Assembly (NCBI RefSeq): GCF_016907545.1
Contig: NZ_JAFBCD010000001.1
Span: 372,001 to 436,000, forward strand
Source of the DNA: Paenarthrobacter ilicis
Lineage (GTDB): Bacteria; Actinomycetota; Actinomycetes; Actinomycetales; Micrococcaceae
Length of the DNA: 64,000 nt
Direction: 5' to 3'
Shown piece by piece: positions 16,285 through 27,300 of the stretch. A program made the translations under genes and the position numbers. Below the pieces are notes generated by a model. It had not been told where the DNA came from. It searched no databases and saw only the letters and a list, made by a program, of their open reading frames with translations. How positions within the stretch are numbered: the stretch's first letter is position 1; every line of letters starts with the position of its first letter.

Positions 16285-17081
16285 AGCTTGCTGATGCGCC
16301 GGTACTTCATGATCGCCAGGGGCGCGAAGACCGCGATGATGGCAAGGCTGCATGCGACGGCGTAGAGCAGGGCGTTGTCCGCAGGCCACCCACCCGGCGC
16401 AACGAAGCCTGATGGTGCGGCGTTTCCGAAGAGCCCACGCACGGCCGTGGCCACGGACGTCACAGGGTTCCATTCGGCGATGGCACGCAGCGGACCCGGG
16501 AGCGAAGCGGTGGAAACGAAGGCGCCCGACACGAAAGTGACAGGGAAGAGCCACACCAGGCCAAGGCTTTGCGCGACTTCCACGCTGCGGGCGGTGAGGG
16601 CAATCAGTGCCCCGATCCAGGACACCGCGAAGGCGAAGAGCAGCAGGACGCCCAGCGCAGCGAGCAGTTGCAGGGCCCCCGTGTTCATCCGCCACCCCAC
16701 GGCAATCCCGCACAGCAGGGTAACCGCGATGGAGATGACGCTGGTGTAGAGGTCCGAGGTGGTGCGTCCCAGGATCACCGCCACCCGGGACATGGGCAGG
16801 GAGCGGAAACGGTCAATGAGTCCGAGCTGGAGGTCTTTGGCCAGGTACACGGCCGTAAAGGACGCGTTGAATGTCAGGGTCTGGGCGAGGATGCCGCCAA
16901 TGAGGAAACTGCGGTACTGGTCACCACCCAGGGAGCCGCCGAAGACGAAGCCCAAAAGAAGGACGAACATGACCGGCTGCACGACGCCGGTGACCAGGGC
17001 GCCGGGCGTGCGGAGAACATTGAGCAGGTTGCGGTGGGCAATGACGGAGCTGTCCCGGACAGCGGCAGTGATGACGCTCAT
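16281..17081 (-). CDS. ABC-2 type (DrrB-like) export permease
   Basis: A 266-residue inner-membrane protein with six hydrophobic segments (for example VVQPVMFVLLLGFVFGG, LLAALGVLLLFAFAVSWIGALIAL, LGLVWLFPVTFVSGAF and the last one before KYRRISKL). DLQLGLIDRFRSLPMSR is the cytoplasmic segment typical of ABC-2 permeases of the daunorubicin-exporter type. Its ATG overlaps the ATPase stop by four bases (ATGA). With that ATPase it should form an exporter, presumably for the peptide product or for self-protection. Confidence 0.92.
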   Translation of the reverse strand: MSVITAAVRDSSVIAHRNLLNVLRTPGALVTGVVQPVMFVLLLGFVFGGSLGGDQYRSFLIGGILAQTLTFNASFTAVYLAKDLQLGLIDRFRSLPMSRVAVILGRTTSDLYTSVISIAVTLLCGIAVGWRMNTGALQLLAALGVLLLFAFAVSWIGALIALTARSVEVAQSLGLVWLFPVTFVSGAFVSTASLPGPLRAIAEWNPVTSVATAVRGLFGNAAPSGFVAPGGWPADNALLYAVACSLAIIAVFAPLAIMKYRRISKL

Positions 17082-18058
17082 GCGGGCACCCCTTCCTTGT
17101 CTTCGCTGTTCTGGTGGGGGGTTTGCGGTGAGCCTCCGGTGAGCTGGAGGAAGACGTCGTCCAGGGTGGGGCGGCGCAGGGATGCTTCGGTCACGGGAAG
17201 GGACCGTGCATCCAACTCGGCCAGGACCCGGACCAGCACGCCATGGCCGCCGGGGGCAGCAACGGACACACTCAACGCGGCCTCGTCCACCTCCGGAATG
17301 GCAACCCCGCCGGTTGCCTCCATCAACACGGAGGTTGCGCTGCGCAGATCGGCCGCATTCATCACGGTGATGTCCACCCGTTCTGAACCGGCCCGGTCCT
17401 TAAGCTGGCTGGCAGTGCCTTCGGCAATCACGGAGCCGTGGTTGATCACGGCAATGTGGTCTGCCAGCCGATCTGCTTCCTCAAGGTACTGGGTGGTCAG
17501 GAGGACAGTGGTCCCTCCCGACACCAGCCCGGCCACCACGTCCCAGGTATCCAGCCTGCCCCGCGGGTCCAGGCCCGTGGTGGGCTCGTCCAGCACCACG
17601 ACTTTGGGCCGGGCCACTACCGCGCCGGCAAGGTCCAGCCGCCGCCGCATGCCGCCGGAGAAAGCCCCGGCCCGTTTGCCTGCTACGTCCGTGAGGCGGA
17701 AGTCTGCCAACAGTTCATGCGCACGTGCCGTGGCGTTCCGGCGGTTCATTCCGTAGAGGCGCCCCACCATGTGGAGGTTCTCAAAAGCGGTGAGCTTTTC
17801 ATCCACGGCCGCGTACTGCCCGGAGAGGCCGAGGTTGCGGCGGACCAGTTCCGGGTCGGTGCGGACCGAATGGCCGGCCACCCAGGCGTCCCCTGAATCC
17901 GGGGTCAGCAAGGTGGTGAGCACCTTGACGGTGGTGGTTTTGCCGGAGCCGTTGGGCCCCAGCAATCCCAGCACCGTGCCTTCGGGGGCATCCAGGGTCA
18001 AGCCATCCAAGGCCGTGAAAGAGCCGTAGGACTTGCGGACATTGTCTACGCGGATCAC
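17078..18058 (-). CDS. ABC exporter ATPase (DrrA-like)
   Basis: The 326-residue ATPase starts at a GTG overlapping the MbtH stop codon (GTGA). It has Walker A GPNGSGKTT near residue 39, a Q-loop GQYAAVDE, the ABC signature FSGGMRRRLDLAG, Walker B VVVLDEPTTGLDP and the H-region with a Gln (LTTQYLEEAD). A C-terminal domain of about 90 residues is typical of DrrA-type drug exporters. It pairs with the permease directly downstream. The frame reaches further upstream to 18196 through mbtH, but the overlap start is preferred. Confidence 0.93.
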   Translation of the reverse strand: MIRVDNVRKSYGSFTALDGLTLDAPEGTVLGLLGPNGSGKTTTVKVLTTLLTPDSGDAWVAGHSVRTDPELVRRNLGLSGQYAAVDEKLTAFENLHMVGRLYGMNRRNATARAHELLADFRLTDVAGKRAGAFSGGMRRRLDLAGAVVARPKVVVLDEPTTGLDPRGRLDTWDVVAGLVSGGTTVLLTTQYLEEADRLADHIAVINHGSVIAEGTASQLKDRAGSERVDITVMNAADLRSATSVLMEATGGVAIPEVDEAALSVSVAAPGGHGVLVRVLAELDARSLPVTEASLRRPTLDDVFLQLTGGSPQTPHQNSEDKEGVPA

Positions 18059-18267
18059 TGGCTGGCAGCCAGCTCGGCAACCTTGCGGGGCGCCATGTCG
18101 GTCCACGTTTGAGACACGTAATCCAGGCAGGCTTCCCGGCTGTCCGGGCCGAACATGGCTACCCACCCCTTGGGTGTGGCCGCGAAGGAAGGCCACAGGG
18201 AGTGCTGTTGGTATTCGTTGACCAGGACGGAGAAGGTTGCTGAGGTGTCATCAAACGGGTTCGTCAC
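18055..18267 (-). CDS. MbtH-like protein
   Basis: A 70-residue protein of the MbtH family, small chaperone partners of adenylation domains. The conserved pattern is complete: NPFDD at the start, the paired Trp motif SLWP, PKGW, then YVSQTWTDMAPRK. GTG 18267 is preceded by AAAGG. It lies 72 bp after the synthetase stop on the same strand and overlaps the next gene. Such proteins are often essential for solubility and activity of the neighbouring adenylation domains, so this gene is a strong sign that the synthetase is functional. Confidence 0.95.
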   Translation of the reverse strand: MTNPFDDTSATFSVLVNEYQQHSLWPSFAATPKGWVAMFGPDSREACLDYVSQTWTDMAPRKVAELAASQ

Positions 18268-18339
18268 GGGGATTGACCTTTCGGGTTGTTCCGGCGTAAA
18301 CAATGCACCGGGTTCCGGAGCGTTTCCAGTGGTTCGGAC

Positions 18340-21300
18340 TCAACCCCCCAGCTGGATGGCCAAGGCGGGCATAATTACCGGGAGAGCTGCGTCACTTAAC
18401 ATCCGGGAGTGCCTTTCCGGCACGTCGACGGCGGTCACGCGACCGGTGATGTACGGCTCCCAGGCATCCGCTCGCGGCGTGCCCTCAGGGACCTCCACGG
18501 TGGCCCGGAAGAGCAGCAGGTCGCCGTCGAAAATTGCAGGTTCCTGTTCCCTGATCAGCCGCGCCAGCACGGGGAAGTTCTCCACCATGGCCTGCACGGC
18601 GTCCAGTGGAACGGTACCCAGCGGGTTGTGGTTCCTGCGGAGGATCTCCTGGGCCTTGGCAGCGCCAAGATCCTCGTAGTCGGACTCGTCCAGGGCGTAG
18701 CCCTGCGCCTCCAGGAAGGCAGCCCAAATTCCGGCACCTGCCCCCACATCATCGTTGCTCTCCTGGTTTCCGGGGAACGCGTCGAGGATGGCCAGCGACG
18801 CAACCTCATCGCCACGTTCCTGGAGCCGGGTAGCCAGGCGGTGGACCACATGCCCACCAAAGGACCATCCCAGCAGATGGTAGGGGCCGGACGGTTGAAC
18901 GGATTTGATGCGGGCAATGTAACTGTCCGCGAGTTCCGTGAGGTCCATCGCGGTGACGGCGTGGGTTGCGCCCGGTTCCATGCCCGGCATCTGCAACCCG
19001 ATCAGGGGCCGCTCCGGGTCAAGCGAACCCAGCATTGAAGCGTAGCCCCACGCGATACCCGACGCCGGGTGGACGGCGAACAGGGGCGCTTTGGTGCCGC
19101 TGGTGCGCAGGGGAAGAACCTGGCGCAGGCTTGCGGCGGCGCCATCGTCCACGCCCCGATCGGCTTCGGCCAGAAGCCCCTCCACCGTGGGCGCACGGAA
19201 CAAGGCCTGGACCTGCAGGGATGTACCCAGCGCTGCATTGATCCGGGCAATCAACGGTTGCGCCAGGAACGAATGCCCGCCCAGTTCGAAGAACGACTCA
19301 TCCACTCCGGCTTTGTTCAGGGACAATACGTCCGCGAAGATTGCTGCCACCGTTTGCTCCCGTGGAGTCCGCGGAACCTTGCCGGACGTGCGCGGTGCGC
19401 CGTCCGCTTCCGGCAGGGCAGCAAAATCCACCTTGCCGTGATGGGTCAGGGGGATCTCCTGGATGGCCACCACGGCCGCCGGCACCATGTAATCCGGCAC
19501 CAGGTTCCGCAGGTGGGCGCGCACGCCGTCAGCGAAGTCCGCCGCGCCATCCTTGGTATGAACGGGAACGCCGGCCGTGGGGACCACCCAGGCCACCAAC
19601 CGCACGCTGTCCCCGGAGGGCACTGCCCGGACCACGGCGGCCTGGACGTCCACCGCGGTGGTGGCGGCCTGCTCGATCTCCCCGGGCTCCACACGGAACC
19701 CACGGATCTTGAGCTGATTGTCGTTGCGTCCGGAGAAGACGATGCTCCCGTCAGCGTGCCGCACCACCAGGTCACCGGTGCGGTACATGCGCCCGCCATC
19801 GGCGCTGAAGGGGTCGGCCACAAAGCGTTCAGCCGTCAGTCCCGGCTGGCCCCGGTAGCCGTTGGCCAGCTGCTTGCCCGCGATGTATAGCTCGCCGGAA
19901 ACTCCGGGCAGCGCCGGCTGCAGCAAAGGGTCAAGGACATACAGCGCGGTCCGGGACGTGGCAGCTCCCAGCACCGGGGCCGTGTGGTCACTGACGCGCG
20001 CCAGCACGGTATCCACCGCGGCCTCCGTAGGACCATAAAGGTTCCAGGCGGTCACGTTGTCCTTGGCGGAAAGTGCGTCCCACAAGGCGGGATCGAAGGC
20101 TTCGCCACCCAGGGCAAGGCTGAATCCGTCTCCGTCCAGCACCCTGGTGAACGCCGGCTCGGTCAGCAAATGCCTCGCGTACCCGGGCGTTGTTTCCCAG
20201 ACGCTGATGCGTTGCTCTTCAAAGTAGCCTGCCAACGCGGCGGGATCCCGCCGGGTATCCTCGCCCACCATATGCAGCTGATGCCCGGCAACCATCCACA
20301 GGATGGGATCCCACGATGCATCAAAGCCAACTCCGGTGGTATGGGCCACCCTCTGCTGGACCCCGGTGGTGTGGGGATCCAGTCCCGCAAAGAGGGTCTC
20401 ACCGTGCGATTCCAGCAGAGCTGCCAACGCGCCGTGGCTGACCTCCACTCCTTTGGGCCTCCCCGTGGATCCCGAGGTGAACATGACATAGGCGAGGTTG
20501 CGTCCTGCTGGCTGGCGCTCAAGAAGTTCCTGGGGCGAGCCGAAACCCGAGGCCCCGGCCGTCTCAAGGAGTCCGGACAGCAACACCAGGCGCGGAACAG
20601 CACGGCCAGGGTTCCGCGCAGCAACCGTGGACAGCAAAGCGGCCATGCGGTCCGCTTCCGATTCGGAACTGACCACCACGGCAGGCCCGGCATCCTCCAG
20701 GATGGCCACCACCCGGTCATCCGGGTACTCGGTATCGATCGGGTTGTAAACCGCGCCCGACGCAACTGCTCCCAGCAACGCTTGGACGGTTCCGGCGGAC
20801 CGGGGCAGGAACACCGAGACAACATCGCCCGCGGCCACCCCCTCCATGTGAAGTCCGTCCGCCACACGGATCACGGAGTCTGCCAACTCCGCGAAGGTGA
20901 CCTTGCTGTCCCCGCTGACCAGCGCTAAGGAGTCCGGGGCGGACTGGACACTGGCAGCGAAGGCGGCCAGGACGCCGTCGGCCTCTTCCGGGTGATGTAC
21001 GACGCCGGAACGCCGTCCCGCTGTCAGCCCCGCCAACGCGTCGGCTTCCTCGGGGTCAAGCAGGGGCACCTCCGCAACACGGGTCTCCGGATCAGCGGCA
21101 GCCCGCTCCACGAAACGCACCAAGGTTTTGACCAGCCGTTCGATGGTGGCGTCCTGGAACATTGCCGCGTTGTACTCCAGCGTGGCTGAAAGGCCCGAGG
21201 CGGCGGGACGGAAGGTGAAGGAGAGATCGAATTTCGCCTCTCCCGAACTGCTGTCCGGCAGGGCTGTGACTGTTGCGCCGGGCAGTTCCGGAACGGAAGC

Positions 21301-24300
21301 GGGGGAGCTGTCCACGGTCAGCATCGTTTGGAACAGGGGGTGCCGTCCCAGCTCACGGGCGGGGTTCAGTACCTCCACCAGCTGTTCAAACGGGACGTCG
21401 TCATGATCGAACGCTGCCAGCACGCTGGTGCGGGCACGGTCAACCATGGCACGCACGGTGGGAGAACCGGCGGCGCTGATCCGCAGCGGCAAGGTGTTGA
21501 CGAAGAATCCCACCAGGTCCGCCAGGGCCGGGTCCGCGCGCCCTGCCGTGGGTGAGCCGATCACGATGTCATCGCCGGCCCCCATGCGCTGCAGGAATCC
21601 GGCCAGGACGCCGTGGAGAGTCATGAACAGGCTCGCGTTGGAGGTAACCGCCAGGGAGTTCAGGGCCTTCAAAGTTTCGGTACTGAGCTCAAAGGTGCGC
21701 TGTTTTCCGGGCTGCCGGGCGTCACGGGGGCGGCGCTGATCGGCTGGAAGGGTGAGCTCGGTGGGTATGCCCGCCAGGGTTTCCTGCCAGAACCGGACCT
21801 TGCTGTCCGCCACTCCTGCGGCACCAAGGACTTCCTGCTGCCACGCGCTGAAGTCTGCGTACTGGAGGCTGAGCGGGGCGCGGCTGTTCCCGGTTCCTGT
21901 CACAGCAGCCGAGTAGGCCTCGGAAAGATCCCGGGCAAGCGGTGCCAGGGACGCACCATCGCTGGCGATGTGGTGGATCACCAGCTGGAGGATCCATGCA
22001 GGCCGGGGGCCGTCACCGCGGCGCAGCAGCACCGCGCGCAGGGGGAGGTCGCTGGTGACGTCAAAGCCCGTGCGTGCTTCCGCTTCCAGGATGGAGGCTT
22101 GCTCATCCTCGCTGCCCACCGGGATGATCCGCAGCAGCCCACCCGCATCTCCGGCCGGGTGGACCAGCTGGTGGGGGGTGCCGGCAGTTGCCGGGTAGCT
22201 GGTCCTCAGGACCTCGTGCCTGGCCACCAAGGAATCGACGGCGGCGGAGAGGGCCTGCTCATCCACGTCGCCTTCCAGTTGGGCGGCCAGGGAGATGTTG
22301 TAGTCGGCGGAGCCTGGATCCAGCTGATTGAGGAACCACATGCGTTGCTGGGCGAAGGACAGGGCTGGGTTCCCATGGCGGCGTGCCGTTCCGGTTTCCA
22401 GCCACTCAGCGAGCGTCGGGCCGGTCTCTTGGGCGGGGTCGGCATGAGATGCCAGCTCGGCATGAGATGCCAGGTCGGCATGAGATGCCAGCTCAGCATG
22501 AGGTGCCAGCTCAGCATGAGGTGCCTGGCCAGCGGGAGCCGCCGGGCCGTCGTCGGGCGTTGACCCGGCCGACCGTCCGGCAGAGATTGCGTCCAACAGC
22601 GCCCCTGGAGTTGGCTGATCGAAGAGCGTCCGCAACGGGAGGGCAGCGCCAAAGGCTTCCCGGATCTTTCCCATGATGGTGATGGCCAGGAGGGAGTGTC
22701 CCCCCAGCAGGAAGAAGTCATCATCCATGGCCACCGTCTCCAGCCCGAGAACCTCACCGAAGATTCCGGCCATGACGTGCTCCTCGGGGGTGGACGGAGC
22801 CTTTCCTTCACCTGCGCCCATTGCCGCGGGCGCGGGAAGGGCCTTGCGGTCAAGCTTTCCGTGGGAGGTCAGTGGAAGCGCCGGAATAGGCATGATCAGG
22901 GCCGGGACCATGTAGTCGGGCAGCCTGGTGGCCGCGTGTGCCCGTAGCTCGGCGGTGTCCACTGCGCCCACAACATAGGCGACGATTCGCTGGGCAGGAA
23001 CGCCATCGGTGACGGCAACAACGTGCTGCACCTCCGGATGGCTGGACAGGGCAGACTCCACCTCACCGAGTTCGATCCGGAACCCGCGGACCTTTACTTG
23101 GTCATCGGTGCGGGAAAGGAATTCCAGCACACCTGTGGCGTCGCGCCTCACCAGGTCGCCTGTCCGGTACATGCGGCTTCCGTCGGCCGCGAAGGGATTC
23201 GCCACGAAACGCGAGGCCGTCTCGGCAGGCCGCTGGTCATAACCTTGCGCCATCCCGTCGCCGGCCAGGTACAGCTCGCCGGGAACCCCCGCGGGGACCG
23301 GCTGGAGGTACGCGTCCAGCACCCACGCGGACGTGTTTCCCGCGGCCCTGCCAATCACTGGCTTGGTGCCGGTGATTTCCGCCATCACCGAATCAACAGT
23401 GAACTCGGTGGGGCCGTAGAAGTTCAACGCCTGGACGGAAGGGTCTGAGGCCAGACGATCCCAGAGGGTGCCGGATACGGCCTCGCCGCCCAGGGCGAGG
23501 ATCAGCGGCTGTTCGCGGTGCTGGTCAAGCAGGCCATACTGCAGCAATTGCGCGGCGAACGACGGCGTTGTTTCCAGGACGTCGATTCCGTGCTGGAGGC
23601 AGTAGCGGCTGAGGCTTTCGGCGTCGCCGCGCTCCGCGTCGGCCACCATGTGCAGTTCGGCGCCGGCCACCATCCAGAGCATCGGGTCCCAGGAAGCATC
23701 GAAGCCCAGCCCGGCGATGTGTGCCACGGCAACAGGGTTTCCCGCGTCCGCGGCAAGGCGCGGCGCAAACAGGGTGCGGTGATGGTGTGCGTAGAGGTTG
23801 GCCAGGGCGCCGTGGGTCACGGCAACGCCCTTGGGCCTTCCGGTGGAACCCGAGGTGTACAGCACGTAGGCGAGGTCGCCGGGGGCGCACTCTGCCGTTG
23901 CCGTTCCGGGGGCATTTTCCCCGGCCGCCAGCAGGTTGCCGAGAGTCACCGCCTTGGAAGGTTCGACGCCGGTACCCGCTTGGCCATGAACGATCACTAC
24001 CGCCGGGCTGCTGTCCTCCAGGATCATACTGATCCGTTCGGAGGGATAGGCGAGGTCGATCGGTATGTATACGGCACCCGCAGTCAGCACGCCCAGGGCA
24101 GCGGCCACCACGTCCGCGGATCGTGGGATGGCCACGGCCACGCGGTCACCGGGACGGACGCCCCTGGCAGTGAGTCCCTTGGCGATGGTTTCCACCCGGT
24201 CCTGCAATTGATGGAAGCTCCAGGACGTTCCTTCAGTCAGCACGGCAATGCGGGACGCATTCGCAGCGGCGGTCTGCGCGAAGGCGTCCAGGATGGTGGG

Positions 24301-27300
24301 CCACGGAACGTCGAGTTTCGTGGCGGAGCTGTGTGCCAGTACTTCTGCATGCTGGCTTGGGGTCTGAATACGCAAGCGGTCCAGTGTCACGGCAGGGTGG
24401 TCGGCAAACTGCCCGGCAACCAGCGTGAACCCTTCAACAAGCCGCTCCACGGTGCTCCGGCTGAAGAGCGCGGGGTTGTAGGCCAGCGAGCCGGAGATGC
24501 CGGCGCTGGCCGTTTCGGCCAGGTCCAGGAGGAGATCGAACTTTGCCCCGCCCGGCTCCCTTCCCATGTCCGCAGTGGCTTCAAGGCCTTCCATGGACAG
24601 CGACGCGTCGGGGGTATTTTGCAGCGTCAGCATCACCTGGAACAGGGGATGGCGGTTGCGCGATCGCGTGGGGTTGAGTTCTTCCACGACGCGCTCGAAA
24701 GGGGCGTCCTGGTTTCCGTAGGCGTGCAGGTTGGTGTACCGGACGCTTTCCACCAGCTCGGATGCGGTGGGGTTGCCGGACGTGTTGGTCCGCAGCACCA
24801 GGGTATTGACGAAGAAGCCCACCAGTTCGTTGAGTTGCGTGTCGGTGCGGCCTGCCACCGGCGTGCCCAGCGGGATGTCCTCTCCAGCGCCCGACTTTGT
24901 CAGCAGCGCAGCAAGCGCGGCCTGGAGCACCATGAAGAGGCTCGCATTCTGCTTCCTCGCCAGAGCGTTCAGGCCCGCCGTGGTGCGGGCGTCCAGTTCC
25001 AAGGGAATCGACGACGCCGGGAGGTCGCCTTCGCGGGTTCCGCGCGGGAAGTCGTAGGGCAGCTGGAGTTCCTCCGGAGATCCCTTGAGCTCGCGGGCCC
25101 AGAATTCCAATTGCCGTGAAATGGGGCTGGACGGATCCTCTTCCTGTCCCAGGGCTTCGCGCTGCCACAAGGTGTAGTCGGCGTACTGGACAGGCAGCTC
25201 GTTGGAGGGAGCTTCCGTTCCGTTCAGCCGGGCAGTGTAGGCCTCGGAGAGATCACGCGCCAGCGGAGCCAGGGACCATCCGTCCGCGGCCACATGGTGC
25301 AACGTGATGGCCAGGACGTGGTGGTCCGGCGCCAGTTGGAACAGGACCGTACGGACCGGGAGTTCCCCGGTGATGTCGAAGCCGCGCTGGGTTTCTGCCT
25401 GCAAGGCCCGGTCCAGGTTCTCCTCATCGCACTGCACGGCCAGAAGTTTGGCGGGCATGGCTCCCGGCGGCAGGATCTCCTGGCGCGGTTCACCGTTGGA
25501 CCACGGGAAAATGGTGCGAAGCGTCTCGTGGCGGTCCACAATATCCGTGAGCGCACCCTCCAGGGCACCCACCTCCAAACGGCCCTTCAACGTCAGCACA
25601 ATGGGAATGTTGTAAGCACCCGACTGGTGATCCAGACGGTTCAGGAACCACAGCCTGCGTTGGGCAAAGGACAGCGGGATGGTGTCCGGCCGCTCCGTCG
25701 CACTCAGCACAGGAGCGCCTGTTCCGTCGCTGTCCAACGCCGCGGCGAGTCCCGCCACCGTGGGCTCTTCGAAGATGGTGCGCAGGGCAGGAGCTGAACC
25801 TGTGGCGTCGCGCAGGTACGCGGCGAGGCGTGTGGCCAGCAGGGAGTGGCCGCCCAGCTCAAAGAAATCGTCCTCAAGTCCAACGGATTCCAGGCCCAGG
25901 ATTTCGCGGAAAGCATCAGCCACCACACGCTCGGCCGGTGTGCGCGGCGCACTGGTTGCGGCCTCGGGTTCCGGCGTTGGCAGGGCGCGGGTGTCCAGCT
26001 TGCCGTTTGCTGTCAGGGGTATGGAGTCGATGGCGATCACCGCTGCGGGCACCATGTAGTCCGGCAGCGCCCTGCGGGCCTCTTTACGGATGGCTGCGGA
26101 GTCCAGGGCTGTGCTGCCCCCGGATTCCTGTTCCGGGTGGGAGGCGGTGACGTAGGCGAGCAGCTGGTCGTAGCCGGCTTTGTTCTTGGTCACCGTCACC
26201 GCGGCTTGGGCCACCCCTTCCATGCCGCGGAGGACCTCTTCGATTTCCGCCAGTTCAATCCGGAACCCCCGGATCTTCACCTGCTGGTCCATCCGGCCAA
26301 GGAATTGCAGGGTCCCATCGTCCAGGCGGCGCACCACGTCCCCTGTGCGGTACATGCGTGTGCCGTCCAGCGCGAAGGGATCGGCCACGAATTTACCTGC
26401 GCTGAGCCCAGGCTGGTCAAGGTAGCCGCGTGCGAGGTTGGGACCGGCGACGTACAGCTCCCCGATGGCATTGGTGGGGACAGGGTTGAGGCCCGAGTCC
26501 AGGATGTAGTGCCGGCTGTTGGCCACCGATCCACCCAAGGTGACGTCCGTGCCGGGTTCCATCACAGCGGTCAGCGAGTCCACAGTGGTTTCAGTGGGAC
26601 CGTAGAAGTTGTAGGCCACCACGCCCTCATGGGCGGCCAACTCACGCCATGTTGCCGGGTCCACGGCTTCGCCACCCAGAGCCACCACGGAGGGGTGGGA
26701 GTCCTGGTCGAAAAGGCCGCCGGCCAGCAGCGCCTTGGCAAATGACGGCGTGGTTTCAATCGAATCGATTCGCTCCCTGGCCAGGAACAAGCTCAGGGCC
26801 TCGGGATCGCGCCGTGTCTGGTTGTCCACCATGTGCAGCTCATGCCCAGCGAGGAGCCACAGGATGGGATCCCAGGACGCATCGAACGACAATCCCGCGG
26901 TGTGGGCCACCCGGAGGCTGCGGCCCAGCCGCGATGCGGCAGGATCAAAAATCCTGTCCCGATGCGAGGTCAGCAGGTTCAGCAGGGCCAGGTGTTCCAC
27001 ACCCACGCCTTTGGGGCGGCCTGTGGAGCCGGAAGTGAAGATCACGTACGCAAGATCATGCTGGCCGGCTACGGGCGCCGGCGGGGCCGGGTCCTTGCTG
27101 TCCAGCTCTGCCGACACCACGCTGGAATCCAGTACAGTCACGGGCACACTGGTGCGGGGGCGTCCCTGGTCACTCAACGAAGTCTCTGTCAGCAGAAGAA
27201 CCGGCGCGGCATCCACCAGCATGCCCTCTACCCGGCCCGCCGGGTAGTCCGGATCCAGGGGAACATAGGCGGCGCCCGCCTTCAGGATGGCCAGGATAGC

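Noticed and set aside
16285..16713. N-terminal extension of the phosphopantetheinyl transferase
   Set aside because: It would run inside the permease gene in another frame and gives an Arg/Cys-rich sequence unlike the family; the GTGA overlap gives the normal length.
22441..22530. Possible CRISPR-like array
   Set aside because: The 18-bp units are directly contiguous without spacers and are in frame within the synthetase linker; no cas genes are present.
23518..25119. 533-codon open frame antisense to the peptide synthetase
   Set aside because: It mirrors the synthetase codons in a GC-rich genome, has no ribosome site and no recognisable protein features. Similar long antisense frames (for example 8598-9767, 16569-17756, 56220-57521, 58742-60184) were rejected on the same grounds.
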